Shown here: piece by piece, positions 25,510-34,270 of the stretch
Numbering within the stretch: position 1 is the stretch's first letter
Layout: each line of letters begins with the position of its first letter
Made by a program: the position numbers and the translations under genes
NCBI GenBank assembly: GCA_038747915.1
Contig: JBCDJJ010000031.1
Span: 1-37,469, forward strand
DNA length: 37,469 bases
Direction: 5' to 3'
Origin: JBCDAP01 sp038747915
GTDB lineage: Bacteria > Planctomycetota > Phycisphaerae > Phycisphaerales > UBA1924
The notes under the pieces: generated by a model
Databases searched by the model: none
What the model saw: the letters and a program-made list of their open reading frames with translations, nothing else
What the model was told of the DNA's origin: nothing

Positions 25510-26412
25510 ATGCATTTCAATGCTGCGCTGACGGATCGCTTCGACGATGACATCGCCACGAGGATCCTCTCGCATCGAGCTCCATCACGTGTGCCGCGAG
25601 AATGTTTCGTCATCCGAGATAAGGATGATGCACTCGCCGGCGTGGGCGTCATCTACTACACCCTTGAGTCCGCAGCACCTACGGGGCTGCCGGTGGATAT
25701 CCGCGTGCTCGCCGGACAGTCATGTGAGGTGTCGGTCACATCGTTTCGTTTCGCGCTCGAGCGCGCAGCGATGGCTGGTGCGTCCCAGATTTGCTCGACG
25801 CGTTGGTTTGATCCCGGCGAGCGGTCGTCTCGCACGCAAGCCTGGCGTGATGTTGGCGCTTCGACTGTCGAAGGTAGCGTTGTCTACCGCGCTCGGCTTG
25901 ACGACATCGTCAGTGCGGTCCGGCCGCTCACCGAAGCAATCCATCGCCGCCAACGCGCGGCAGGTGTGGTGCTGCGCGACCTCAAGGACGTCGTTCCGGA
26001 ACCACTGATTGCGATGCACCGACGGTGTTTCGGTGGGCGGGAGGAAGTCGCTCGCCAGCGACTCGATGCTTCGGGGGTTGCGGGCTACCTTCCCGTCCAT
26101 TCGGTCGTTGCCTGCCGAGGTGAGCAGCCGATTGGCGTGATCCTGATCCGCACGAGCTCTGATCCCCGGACTGTCATCGTTGACTCCATCTGTGTTGCCG
26201 AGGACGCACGCGGGGGAGTTGCAGATGTGCTGCTGATGCACGAGTCGGCACGCCGTGCTCTGGAGGGTGGTATGACGTTCGTTGAGTTCGCGGCAGCGGG
26301 TGTGCATCAGTCAACACGCAAATTTGCCATCCGGTCCGGCGCAGCAGTCACAGCAGTCACAGCTCGATACTGGCTGGATAACGATCGACTCGCGTCGGCC
26401 TTGGGTGGGTAG
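25510..26412 (+). CDS. Tandem GNAT-type acetyltransferase-like protein (right-arm copy)
   Basis: 300 residues. Two GNAT-like halves: ~30-130 (ECFVIRDKDDALAGVGVIYY) and ~160-290 (EQPIGVILIRTS, TVIVDSICVAEDARGGVADV). It is homologous to the left-arm protein at 17008-17928 over the whole length, most visibly IGVILIR, IVDSICV, the LLM helix and STRKFA. The acetyl-CoA loop is reduced to DARGGVAD. Its TAG stop abuts the ATG of the AlkP-like gene with no gap, so coupling is preserved although the exact overlap differs from the left copy. The stretch just upstream contains CTGTA-N8-TACAG (25452-25469), a possible operator. Substrate unknown. Confidence 0.75.
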   Translation: MHFNAALTDRFDDDIATRILSHRAPSRVPRECFVIRDKDDALAGVGVIYYTLESAAPTGLPVDIRVLAGQSCEVSVTSFRFALERAAMAGASQICSTRWFDPGERSSRTQAWRDVGASTVEGSVVYRARLDDIVSAVRPLTEAIHRRQRAAGVVLRDLKDVVPEPLIAMHRRCFGGREEVARQRLDASGVAGYLPVHSVVACRGEQPIGVILIRTSSDPRTVIVDSICVAEDARGGVADVLLMHESARRALEGGMTFVEFAAAGVHQSTRKFAIRSGAAVTAVTARYWLDNDRLASALGG

Positions 26413-27486
26413 ATGGATCCCCGGCGTCACCTTATCGTGCTTCTCTCGGTACGGGATATCGCCGATTGTGATTCGGTGCTCGCCCGACTGCCGGAGCAAT
26501 TGAGTGGTCGTTTTCAACGCGTGGTCACGACGCAGACGGTGCGGGAACCCACCGGCGCACTCGCCGGCGTGCTGTATGGCACACGCCATCCGCTCTACCG
26601 CCCGGTTCCCGAGCTCGAGCTCGAGTGTCGGCGCCGGATGTGGATCGAGGTTGCTGCGGACGCCGGGAAGGCAGTTGCAACAATCAATATTCCTGGTTTA
26701 TATGCCCGCGACCGTGTACCTCGCGGAGCGCCGGTGACATGCGTCGTTACGCCGAGTTTCTCTGTCGCGACCGGCGCTGATCACGAGACATGGATCTGTC
26801 CGCCAGGCGCGGTCGAGCCGGTAGGGCGTCGGTCGCGGCTGGCAGGGATGAGAGTGCATCCCTCGGACATCACTTCCAAGCAGATCATGGAGTTGGTACC
26901 CCACGCCGATGCAATCGATGATGCGCGGGACACACGCTTGTCCGAGACGGCTCACGCGCTCGCCGAATCCTCGACCGTGCATGCCGCGGCGACGGACATC
27001 GCTCAGCGTATCGAGCCAGACGTGATGCTGGTTCGATACACGCTGCTCGCCGATGCGCCGGTACCGGAGCGATCCCGTGCGGGCGTGCCGTTTGGTCTTG
27101 AGTTCGCCGATACTCTTGAGATGCTGGCGGTGTCGTTCGTCGCCCGGCTGTGGACGGTGCTCGGTGGACCGGCGTTAACACTGATGGCGACCGACACCGC
27201 CGATTGCTCGGCGTACCTCGCGATGCACAGCGAGGATGAGCTCCGCGACGCGGCCCATCCGGCGGATTTTGGGATGACCATGCTGCATGCGCTCGGTCTA
27301 CCACGTGCGGCGGATCGTTCGGGAAGGTCACTGCTGCGCACCGAGCAGGCCGAGCACTGGACACATGAGCCAGAGCTAAGCCTCGAGGAAGCTTCGGACC
27401 TGACAGCCATTGCCCGGCGTCTGCGTCGGGACAGTCGTGCTGCACTCGAAGCCGAGGAGCATTTGCTGAAGCAATCACAGCCGTGA
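26413..27486 (+). CDS. Degenerate alkaline-phosphatase-superfamily protein (right-arm copy)
   Basis: 357 residues, beginning directly after the GNAT stop. Features shared with planctomycetal AlkP/type I phosphodiesterase proteins include a WICPPGAVEP segment, LAGMRVHPSDITSKQIMELV, TVHAAATDIAQRIEPDVMLV and the late GMTMLHALGLPRAADRSGR. The catalytic N-terminal Asp motif (usually GWDAADW) is replaced by LLSVRDIADCDSV, and the SDHGF metal site reads MATDTADC, so several metal ligands seem lost. A binding or regulatory role as a pseudoenzyme is inferred. No signal peptide. Paralogue of the left-arm protein at 16008-17018. Confidence 0.75.
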   Translation: MDPRRHLIVLLSVRDIADCDSVLARLPEQLSGRFQRVVTTQTVREPTGALAGVLYGTRHPLYRPVPELELECRRRMWIEVAADAGKAVATINIPGLYARDRVPRGAPVTCVVTPSFSVATGADHETWICPPGAVEPVGRRSRLAGMRVHPSDITSKQIMELVPHADAIDDARDTRLSETAHALAESSTVHAAATDIAQRIEPDVMLVRYTLLADAPVPERSRAGVPFGLEFADTLEMLAVSFVARLWTVLGGPALTLMATDTADCSAYLAMHSEDELRDAAHPADFGMTMLHALGLPRAADRSGRSLLRTEQAEHWTHEPELSLEEASDLTAIARRLRRDSRAALEAEEHLLKQSQP

Positions 27487-27706
27487 ATGGAATGCAGAAC
27501 GATCGCCCGGCTGGGGTCAACTCAAGTGGAGCGATTAGGGTGCGAAACGGAACGACGAAGAAGAGAGAAGTGGGTCAATCAACAATGTCGACCTGTTGAT
27601 CGGTGCCGTTGCGGTTCACTTTGCGTGACCCGAAGTTGTAGTTCGTCCCGGATGCTGGGCGTGAGTGGCTCAAGGGATCATCTTCGAACGATCGCGTGGA
27701 GAGTCG

Positions 27707-27808
27707 CCAGTCGCCGCGGATCGAGCGGTTCTTGATGACGCGGCCGCCGCCGTCGAGCACACATGCCGCTGTGAACGCCTGATGAACATCCAATCCAATC
27801 GTCAGCAT
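27707..27808 (-). mobile_element. IS110-family transposase remnant (N-terminus only)
   Basis: From ATG 27808 on the minus strand the frame reads MLTIGLDVHQAFTAACVLDG and then GGRVIKNRSIRGDW. This is the N-terminus of an IS110-type DEDD transposase, with the first acidic residue in GLDVH. Recognisable homology stops after about 34 residues; intact members are more than 300 residues. ATTCGAGGAGGATTC-like sequence lies just upstream of the ATG on that strand, so the original binding site survives. Confidence 0.75.
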
Positions 27809-27945
27809 CGAATCCTCCTCGCTGCGTGAGACTCGGCACCACACCGAATCGCTCACAGCTTCCCAGAGACTCGTTGCATAGCTTCAGATCACGTCAGTGT
27901 CTCTGGTGACCGGGACAGGTCTGGCCTGGTGAACTTGAGTGCTCT

Positions 27946-28116
27946 CTAGGCTCGCGGCCTTTTGGTCTTGCGCGCAGGATCGCCGGCTTTGAGTTGCCGC
28001 TCGGTGTCCGGCCGGAGTACGGCATCGCTGGGTGCATAGAACTTCGAGAAACCGGGGATAATATTTGCATTTTGATCGGGTTTGTGGGACGTTGATCGTC
28101 TGGAGAGATTTTTCAT
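27946..28116 (-). CDS. Possible small basic protein, 56 residues
   Basis: ATG 28116 to TAG 27946-27948 encodes MKNLSRRSTSHKPDQNANII, then PGFSKFYAPSDAVLRPDTER and a basic end RKTKRPRA. The second half has protein-like composition and GC-ending codons as in neighbours. No clear ribosome binding site is present. It would diverge from tetR and share the same promoter region and operator. It could equally be a leftover C-terminus of a lost gene. Not a recognised family. Confidence 0.25.
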   Translation of the reverse strand: MKNLSRRSTSHKPDQNANIIPGFSKFYAPSDAVLRPDTERQLKAGDPARKTKRPRA

Positions 28117-28125
28117 TCAAGCGGC

Positions 28126-28153
28126 TTGACTTTATAGACGACTGGTCTAATAC
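28126..28153 (+). promoter_or_regulatory. tetR promoter with overlapping operator
   Basis: TTGACT (28126-28131), a 16-base spacer and TAATAC (28148-28153) form a good sigma-70-type promoter just before tetR. The palindrome TAGACGACTGGTCTA (28135-28149) fills the spacer and touches the -10, so a bound repressor would block RNA polymerase. The identical palindrome, with one central base changed, recurs before the adaptor gene at 28783-28797. Autoregulation by the encoded TetR protein is a strong inference. Confidence 0.75.
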
Positions 28154-28166
28154 TTGGAGCATGAGC

Positions 28167-28760
28167 ATGGCAGCGACGACAGCCGAAACCCGCGACCGCA
28201 TCCTGGAGGCAGGCTCCCAGGCGATCGTTGCGAAGAGCTACAACGGCTGTGGGCTTAACGAGATCCTGTCAGCAGCGAAGGTACCCAAGGGCTCGTTCTA
28301 CCACTACTTCAAGAGCAAAGAGGGCTTTGGTGTTGCGGTGATCGAGCAGTCGGCCGATGGCCACTCTGCTAACTTGCGGCGGTATTTCACGGACCGATCA
28401 CACTCGCCCCTGGATCGGGTTCGAGCCTTCTACGTGATGGCTCGCGACTATTACGCGGAACACGGCCCGACACGGCAGTGCTTGATTGCGAAGCTCGCTC
28501 TCGAGACCGCCCAGCTCAGCGAACCGATGCGTGCTGCGATTAAGTGCGGGTACGACGAATGGGCGGTGCTGCACGCCAAAGTGATCCGGGAGGCCCAGGC
28601 CGAGGGGCAGATACCACCCGACGCGGATGCCGAGGCACTCGCGAACGCGGTGATCCACGCGTGGGAAGGTGCGACCATCCGTATGCAGATCGATCAGGAC
28701 ATCGCGCCTCTCAACGAGTTTCTTGATGTGGTGCTCGAGCGCTTGCTTGGTGCCAACTGA
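28167..28760 (+). CDS. TetR/AcrR-family transcriptional repressor
   Basis: 197 residues from ATG 28167; GGAG at 28156-28159 is 7 bases before it and only 1 base before the alternative ATG 28161. The N-terminal HTH reads TRDRILEAGSQAIVAKSYNG, then LNEILSAAKVPKGSFYHYFK (the TetR hallmark), followed by SKEGFGVAVIEQ. The C-terminal ligand domain contains ARDYYAEHGPTRQCLIAKLA with a Cys, as in NemR/AcuR-like regulators that sense electrophiles; that resemblance is suggestive only. It sits between two copies of the operator TAGACGACYGGTCTA and just before the RND efflux genes, so it very likely represses itself and the pump until an inducer binds. Confidence 0.92.
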   Translation: MAATTAETRDRILEAGSQAIVAKSYNGCGLNEILSAAKVPKGSFYHYFKSKEGFGVAVIEQSADGHSANLRRYFTDRSHSPLDRVRAFYVMARDYYAEHGPTRQCLIAKLALETAQLSEPMRAAIKCGYDEWAVLHAKVIREAQAEGQIPPDADAEALANAVIHAWEGATIRMQIDQDIAPLNEFLDVVLERLLGAN

Positions 28761-28782
28761 CATTTTTTATTTGCACTGTTAC

Positions 28783-28797
28783 TAGACGACCGGTCTA
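28783..28797 (+). promoter_or_regulatory. Second TetR operator, upstream of the RND adaptor gene
   Basis: TAGACGACCGGTCTA differs from the tetR-promoter copy (28135-28149) only at the central C/T. On the other strand the pair read TAGACCRGTCGTCTA, close to operators known for NemR-like TetR regulators. It lies 24 bp before the adaptor ATG in an AT-rich gap (CATTTTTTATTTGCACTGTT), the likely promoter. Confidence 0.75.
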
Positions 28798-28820
28798 CTC
28801 ATATCGAAAGGATCCGTAAA

Positions 28821-30116
28821 ATGAATCGCAACACCGACCCGAAGAACGGGGCCTCGAGCCGCACCCAGCAACTAAATGCCCGGCTCGCCAAAGCGCGCGC
28901 CAGGCAGCTGGAGCTGGCAATGGCCGGCCGCGTGCTCGAGGCCGCAACGTTTGGTGAGCAGGCCCAGCGTCTCCGGCGTGCGCTGGAGCGGACCGGTCCG
29001 TGGAAGCCGTTCTTCGGTGCCGTCGCGGGGTTGGCGCTGGTCTCCGGACTGGCGGCGGCGCAGCCAACACCTGTTCGTACCGCCGAGATCGCGGAGGAAT
29101 TGGTGCAGGACCACCGGCGGGTGACGGGCAGTCTTCAGGCGGTGTCGCGGGCTGCGGTCGCGACGCATGAGCCCGGTCTCGTGAGATCGGTGCTCGTCGA
29201 TGAGGGCTCGCTGGTCCACGAGGGGGATCTGTTGATGTCCATGGATGCCCGCCGATTGACAGCCCAGGTCGAAGAGGCTGCGGCCGAGCATGCGAACGCT
29301 GAGGCGGTGGTCGCTCAGCGGCAGGCCGAGCTGGCCTTCGCCGAGCTTGACCGCGACCGTGTTCGCCGTGCGCACGAGCAGGGCGGTGCGAGCGAGCGTG
29401 AGCTGTCCGAGATCGAGACGTTGCTCGGTGTCCGTGAGTCGCAGCTCGAGGCCGCTCGCCGCATGGTCGAGTCGACCGCCCGCCGGATCGATCTCCTCGA
29501 GATCCGGCTCGCGGACATGGAGGTTCGAGCACCGTTCGACGCGCGCGTTGTGACGCGCCAGGTCGAGCCGGGCGAGTGGGTCGAGCCTGGTCAGCCGGTT
29601 GTGACACTGGTCTCGACTGGTACGATCGAGGCGCGTCTGGACGTGCCCGAGCGGTACGCGTCGAGCGTGTTCGCTCAGCCCGAGTCGTTGTTCGTGGAGC
29701 TCGCCTCGGACGGTCGCTCGATGCCCTCGGTCTCTGTTCGGCCGGTGCACGACGTCGACGAGCGTGCTCGGACGTTCGAGGTGTTCGTGACATTGGACAA
29801 CTCCGATGGGGACCTGGTACCAGGCATGGCGGTGAACGCCTGGGTGCCGACGTCCGATGAGTCCTTCGCCCTGCTCGCGCCGAAAGATGCCGTGATCCGC
29901 GACGGTCGCGATGCGTACGTGTTCCGCGTGGACAGGGAGGAAGTCGTCGAGGCCGACAAGACGCCCGTCACGGTGCTCTTCACCTGGGGCGAGATGTTGG
30001 CGTTGTCATCGCCCGACCTGCACGATGGCGATCAGGTCGTTGTGGAGGGTAACGAGCGGCTTGTTCCGAATGCGGAGCTGGCGGTCGCTTCTCCGGCGTC
30101 TCATACCTCCCGTTAA
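28821..30116 (+). CDS. RND efflux pump periplasmic adaptor (membrane fusion protein)
   Basis: 431 residues; GAAAGGA lies about 9 bases before the ATG. About 60 charged, helical residues (LNARLAKARARQLELAMAGR) precede the membrane/signal segment FFGAVAGLALVSGLAAAQ, a longer cytoplasmic head than most adaptors have. The lipoyl half-motifs (VRSVLVDEGSLVHEGDLLMS and APFDARVVTRQVEPGEWVEP) flank a long coiled coil rich in Ala, Glu and Arg (~145-225). Beta-barrel and membrane-proximal parts follow (DVPERYASSVF, DLVPGMAVNAWVP). It joins the inner-membrane RND pump encoded 36 bp downstream; no outer-membrane TolC gene is in the window. Predicted to be controlled by the adjacent TetR. Confidence 0.92.
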   Translation: MNRNTDPKNGASSRTQQLNARLAKARARQLELAMAGRVLEAATFGEQAQRLRRALERTGPWKPFFGAVAGLALVSGLAAAQPTPVRTAEIAEELVQDHRRVTGSLQAVSRAAVATHEPGLVRSVLVDEGSLVHEGDLLMSMDARRLTAQVEEAAAEHANAEAVVAQRQAELAFAELDRDRVRRAHEQGGASERELSEIETLLGVRESQLEAARRMVESTARRIDLLEIRLADMEVRAPFDARVVTRQVEPGEWVEPGQPVVTLVSTGTIEARLDVPERYASSVFAQPESLFVELASDGRSMPSVSVRPVHDVDERARTFEVFVTLDNSDGDLVPGMAVNAWVPTSDESFALLAPKDAVIRDGRDAYVFRVDREEVVEADKTPVTVLFTWGEMLALSSPDLHDGDQVVVEGNERLVPNAELAVASPASHTSR

Positions 30117-30152
30117 GGTCAGTCATTTGCTTCTGCTTGGAAGGATCGAGCC

Positions 30153-33100
30153 ATGAACCGCCTGATCGAACTGGCCGTTCGCCAGCCCATCACCGTCGCC
30201 GTTGCTGTGATCCTTGCGGTCATGGCCGGCCTGCTCTCTGCGACGCGTGTCGCGGTGCAGATGACGCCTTCGGTCGACTCGACGGTGGTCTCGGTCACGA
30301 CGACGTGGGAGAACGCGTCGGCCGCCGAGATCGAGTCCGATGTCATCGAGGAACAAGAGGCACGGCTCGGCGATATCGGTGGCCTGATCTCGATGACGAG
30401 CGTGAGCCAGGCAGGGCAGGGCAACGTCCGGCTCGAGTTCCGGACCGGCACCGATATCGACGAGGCGATGTCCGCCGTCGATCAGAAGCTGAGCGAGGTG
30501 CCGCGGTACCCCGATGGGGTCGATGAGCCCGAGGTCGTCGCAGTCGATCCGGAGTCGGTTGATTACATCGCGTGGATCGGGCTGAGCTCGACCGATCCCG
30601 AGTTTGACGCGACCACGCTGTACGACTTCATGGAGCGGCGCCTGCGCCCCCGGCTCGAGCGGATCCAGGGGGTGAGTGAGGTCGGCGTGCGAGGGGCGCG
30701 GGAAGCGGAGGTGCAGATCCTTGTTGACCCCGCCCGGCTCGCGCAGCGTGGGATCACCTATGGCGAGCTGGTCGAGGCCCTGCAGCTCTCGAATCAGAAC
30801 TTTTCCGGCGGCCTGCTGCCCGACGGCAAGAACGATGTCCGGGTGCGGTCCGTCGGCCGATTCCACGATCCAGCAACCGTCGGCGATCTCGTGATCCGTC
30901 GCGACGAGGCTGGCCCTGTGTACCTCCGCGACATCGCCACGGTCGAGATGGGATTCAAGGAGAAAAACGAGTGGGTGCGTGCTCGCGGCGTGGAGATGCC
31001 GTTCTTCAACTTTCAGCTCCAGCAAGGCGCCAACCTGCTCGACACGATGCAAGCCATCCAGAGCGAGGTCGCGGTACTGAACGCGCCGGACGGGCTGCTC
31101 GAGCAACACGCTCGCTCCATCGGCATCGAAGGCACGCTCGAACTGGTCCAAACGTACGACTCGTCGACGTACGTCGAGGAGGCCATTGCGCTTGTGCGGA
31201 GCAATATCTTCATCGGTGGCGCGCTCGCGGTGATCACGCTGCTGATGTTCCTCCGGTCGTTGCGAACCATCGGCATCATCGCGATCGCGATTCCGATTTC
31301 GGTGATCGCGTCGCTCACGGTGCTCGTTCTTCTGGGTCGGTCGATCAACATCATCTCGCTCGCTGGCATGGCTTTCGCTACCGGTATGGTGGTCGACAAC
31401 GCGATTGTGGTCATCGAGAACATCTTTCGGCATCTCGAGATGGGCAAAGACAAGCGTCGGGCGGCGCTCGACGCGACGAAAGAAGTGGGTGGCGCGGTCA
31501 TTGCTTCGACGGCCACGACGCTTGTCGTGTTCTTCCCGATCCTGCTGATCCAGGACTCGGCGGGTCAGCTCTTCCGCGACATCGCGCTCGCGATCATGGC
31601 CGCTGTCGGGATCAGTCTCATCGTCTCGGTGACCGTGATCCCCGCTGCGGCGTCGCAGATCCTCAAGCAACGCGTGGTCGGAGCCGACGATCAGACCAAC
31701 GACACAGAGGCACCGACTAAAGCACGCGGCCGCCTCGGCACGATGATCGGTGCGATCCTCGCACTGCCAAGGCGCATCGGCTCAGTCCCATCGTTGGTTG
31801 GCGCAGCGATCCAGCGCCTCACCTCGCGTTGGATCACGCGGTTCGTGGTCATCGCGGTGTTCGCGACCGGAACCATCGCCGGTATCGCAGCGCTGATCCC
31901 GCCGCTGGATTACCTTCCCGCGGGCAATCGAAACATCATCTTCGGAGTGCTCGTCCCGCCGCCGGGCTACAATCTTGATCAGTTATCGACGCTCGGCGAC
32001 CGGCTGGAAGACGAGATCCGGCCGTCGTGGGAGGTCACCCAGGACAAGTTCGAACTCGAGGACGATCTCCGTGGTGGACCGTCGCCCGAGGAAGATGCTC
32101 GAACGACGATCATGACTCGTGACGGCCGCGAGGTGTTACCGCCCGAGCTTGAGCATTACTTCCTCGTTGCGTGGGACGGCCTCGTCTTCCATGCAGCGAT
32201 CGCACGCGACAACAAGAGGATCGCGGATGCGCTCGGGCTCTTCGATCAGTCGGTCGCCGGAGCAAACGCACCCGACGTGTTCAGCTTCAGCTTCCAGATG
32301 CCGCTCTTCCGCACGGGCGGTCAGACCGGTTCGGCGATCAAGATCGATCTTAAGGGCGACGACCTGGATGCGATCAACGACTCGGCCGGTCAGTTGCTCG
32401 TGGCGCTCTTCGATGAGTTTGGGCCTGGGACCGTGCAGCCAGATCCGCCGAACTTCTCGCTGCCCACGCCCGAGCTCCGAGTCACACCGAATGACGAACG
32501 TCTCCGGGATCTCGACATGTCGCGGAGCGATGTTGGCCTTGCGGTCGCGGCCAACGGCGACGGGCTGGTCCTGCCTCGCCAGTTCCAGGTTGGCAGCGAG
32601 CTCAAGGATCTCAAGATCATCTCGCCCGACTCGTTCCGAGACGACCCGATCCAAGCCATGCTCAACGCGCCGATCGCAACGCCGGGTGGATCGGTCGTTG
32701 ATCTCGAGTCGCTTGCTGCGGTGGAGCGCATCCGGGAGTCGGATCGCATCCGTCACGTTGATCGTCAGCGGGCGGTGACGTTGCAGTTCACACCGCCGAC
32801 AGGCACGCCGCTGCAGGACGCCATCCATCGCGTCGACGCCATCATTACAGACCTCCGTGCCGATGACCGGATCGCGCAGGGCATCGAGATCCAGAAGGCC
32901 GGCTCGGCGGGCAAGCTCAACGACATCAAGCAGGCCCTGCTCGGCGACGGCACGATCGTTGGCATATTGAGCAGCTCGCTGTTCCTCGCGTTTCTCGTCG
33001 TCTACCTCGTCATGGTCGTCCTCTTCCAGAGCTGGACCTATCCGATCGTGATCATGGTGAGTGTGCCGCTTGCCACACTCGGCGGCTTCATCGGCCTGGC

Positions 33101-33560
33101 CATCGTGCACGAGTGGTCGATGGCCGCTCCCTACACGCCGGTGCAGAACCTTGACGTGCTGACCATCCTCGGCTTCGTCATCCTCGCCGGCGTCGTGGTG
33201 AACAATGCGATCCTGATCGTCCACCAGACGCTCAATTTCATGGCTGAGGGTGATGTGAGCCCTAACGACGCGATTGCTCAAGCCGTTCAGAGCCGCGTAC
33301 GGCCGATCATGATGAGCACGCTCACGTCGGTGGGTGGCATGCTCCCGCTCGTGTTGATGCCGGGTTCGGGCAGCGAGCTCTACCGAGGTCTTGGAGCGGT
33401 CGTCGTCGGTGGGCTTCTTATCTCGACGGTCTTCACGCTCGTTCTCGTTCCCATCGTGCTCAGCATCTTGTTCGAAGCGCGACTCCGCCGGCCCTGGACC
33501 TCGATTGAACGGAAGAACGCGGTCGCCGTGAGCCCGGCGACCGCTGTCATCGACTCGTAA
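30153..33560 (+). CDS. RND efflux pump, HAE1-type inner-membrane transporter
   Basis: 1135 residues, normal for the family; AAGGA lies about 8 bases before the ATG. The start NRLIELAVRQPITVAVAVIL is the usual first membrane helix, followed by VAVQMTPSVDSTVVSVTTTW of the pore domain. Helix 4 carries GMAFATGMVVDNAIVVIENI with Asp415; the neighbouring acidic residue of AcrB is Asn416 here. Helix 10 reads GFVILAGVVVNNAILIVHQ, with Asn where AcrB has its Lys. Both changes are common in HAE1 relatives outside the AcrB group. It exports unknown compounds by proton antiport with the adaptor. The central insertion (~500-560) is Arg/Ala-rich. It ends 64 bp from a convergent pseudogene. Confidence 0.94.
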   Translation: MNRLIELAVRQPITVAVAVILAVMAGLLSATRVAVQMTPSVDSTVVSVTTTWENASAAEIESDVIEEQEARLGDIGGLISMTSVSQAGQGNVRLEFRTGTDIDEAMSAVDQKLSEVPRYPDGVDEPEVVAVDPESVDYIAWIGLSSTDPEFDATTLYDFMERRLRPRLERIQGVSEVGVRGAREAEVQILVDPARLAQRGITYGELVEALQLSNQNFSGGLLPDGKNDVRVRSVGRFHDPATVGDLVIRRDEAGPVYLRDIATVEMGFKEKNEWVRARGVEMPFFNFQLQQGANLLDTMQAIQSEVAVLNAPDGLLEQHARSIGIEGTLELVQTYDSSTYVEEAIALVRSNIFIGGALAVITLLMFLRSLRTIGIIAIAIPISVIASLTVLVLLGRSINIISLAGMAFATGMVVDNAIVVIENIFRHLEMGKDKRRAALDATKEVGGAVIASTATTLVVFFPILLIQDSAGQLFRDIALAIMAAVGISLIVSVTVIPAAASQILKQRVVGADDQTNDTEAPTKARGRLGTMIGAILALPRRIGSVPSLVGAAIQRLTSRWITRFVVIAVFATGTIAGIAALIPPLDYLPAGNRNIIFGVLVPPPGYNLDQLSTLGDRLEDEIRPSWEVTQDKFELEDDLRGGPSPEEDARTTIMTRDGREVLPPELEHYFLVAWDGLVFHAAIARDNKRIADALGLFDQSVAGANAPDVFSFSFQMPLFRTGGQTGSAIKIDLKGDDLDAINDSAGQLLVALFDEFGPGTVQPDPPNFSLPTPELRVTPNDERLRDLDMSRSDVGLAVAANGDGLVLPRQFQVGSELKDLKIISPDSFRDDPIQAMLNAPIATPGGSVVDLESLAAVERIRESDRIRHVDRQRAVTLQFTPPTGTPLQDAIHRVDAIITDLRADDRIAQGIEIQKAGSAGKLNDIKQALLGDGTIVGILSSSLFLAFLVVYLVMVVLFQSWTYPIVIMVSVPLATLGGFIGLAIVHEWSMAAPYTPVQNLDVLTILGFVILAGVVVNNAILIVHQTLNFMAEGDVSPNDAIAQAVQSRVRPIMMSTLTSVGGMLPLVLMPGSGSELYRGLGAVVVGGLLISTVFTLVLVPIVLSILFEARLRRPWTSIERKNAVAVSPATAVIDS

Positions 33561-33570
33561 ACAGTGACAT

Positions 33571-33646
33571 GTGGGCTCGGCGGTCGGTGCCGGCGTCAGC
33601 ACTGTGATGCGAGGGTCGGTCATCTAAAGGCCGCGACCGAGCCCAC
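33571..33646. repeat. Inverted repeat between convergent genes
   Basis: GTGGGCTCGG (33571-33580) pairs perfectly with CCGAGCCCAC (33637-33646) across a 56-base loop, between the pump stop and the convergent broken gene's 3' end. The right arm lies inside the last codons of the broken gene. It might help transcription termination, but the loop is long and no T-run follows. Function unproven. Confidence 0.3.
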
Positions 33647-34270
33647 CATCGGCCCAGCGGCGTCTGGTCACGCATGTGCCGGCCACGCCGAAGACGGCAA
33701 GAGTCCCGGGCATAGGGATCGGGGGTGTGGTCAGTCCATCCGCCGTGGGATCATTGCTGTAGCCCCAGCTGTAAATGACCATCGTGTCGGCGCTCGTGAA
33801 CTCGAGATCGATGTACCGCTCCTCGTGAATATCGAGGAACCCGACGTAGGCGCCGATAGTGAAGAAGCCGCGGTCGTTTAATCCGAACAGCCCGGGGGTA
33901 CCAGGATCGGTGCTGAAGAGCGCCACGGGCGTGAACACGTTGGCACCGGCCGGTGGCGCGAAGACGCTTTCGTCGAAGCCTTGGCGGGTGCCACCCCAGC
34001 TTCCGATGATGGTGAACGGCCCGACTGCGCCGCTTCGGGGTACGGGCCAGTCGGATCATCGGCGAAGTTCACAACACCGCGTGTGGGCGCGGTCTGATTA
34101 AAGCCGAAGTTGAGCCCCGAGAGGGCGATGGTGTCCCCGTCGTTCAGGACGACGCTGAGATCCGAAGTGGTCGTGATCGCAGCGTGCGAGAGACTCGTGA
34201 TCGCGATCGCTACGGCCCCCGAAGCAACCAGAAGTTGTGTCGCGTTCTGCGTCGTGTCTTCCTTTGCCAA
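33624..34270 (-). pseudogene. Frameshifted PEP-CTERM-type secreted protein
   Basis: Reading from TTG 34270: an N-terminus with LLVASGAVAIAITSLSHA signal peptide, then DLSVVLNDGDTIALSGLNFG and GVVNFADDPTGPYPEA. Near 34025-34036 the sense passes to another frame, which continues AVGPFTIIGSWGGTRQGFDE, SVFAPPAGANVFTPVALFST, ending with a PEP-CTERM-like tail IPMPGTLAVFGVAGTCVTRRRW. One missing base would join the two parts into about 215 residues; the original frame instead ends at 33878. Both halves look under protein selection, so either the break is recent or it is an assembly error. Function unknown; a surface-sorted protein by its tail. Confidence 0.75.

Noticed and set aside
30123..33623. 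Long antisense frames (515 and 495 codons) opposite the RND pump gene
   Set aside because: They are Asp/His/Arg-rich mirror products of a GC-rich real gene with unmistakable RND motifs on the plus strand; no motifs of their own.
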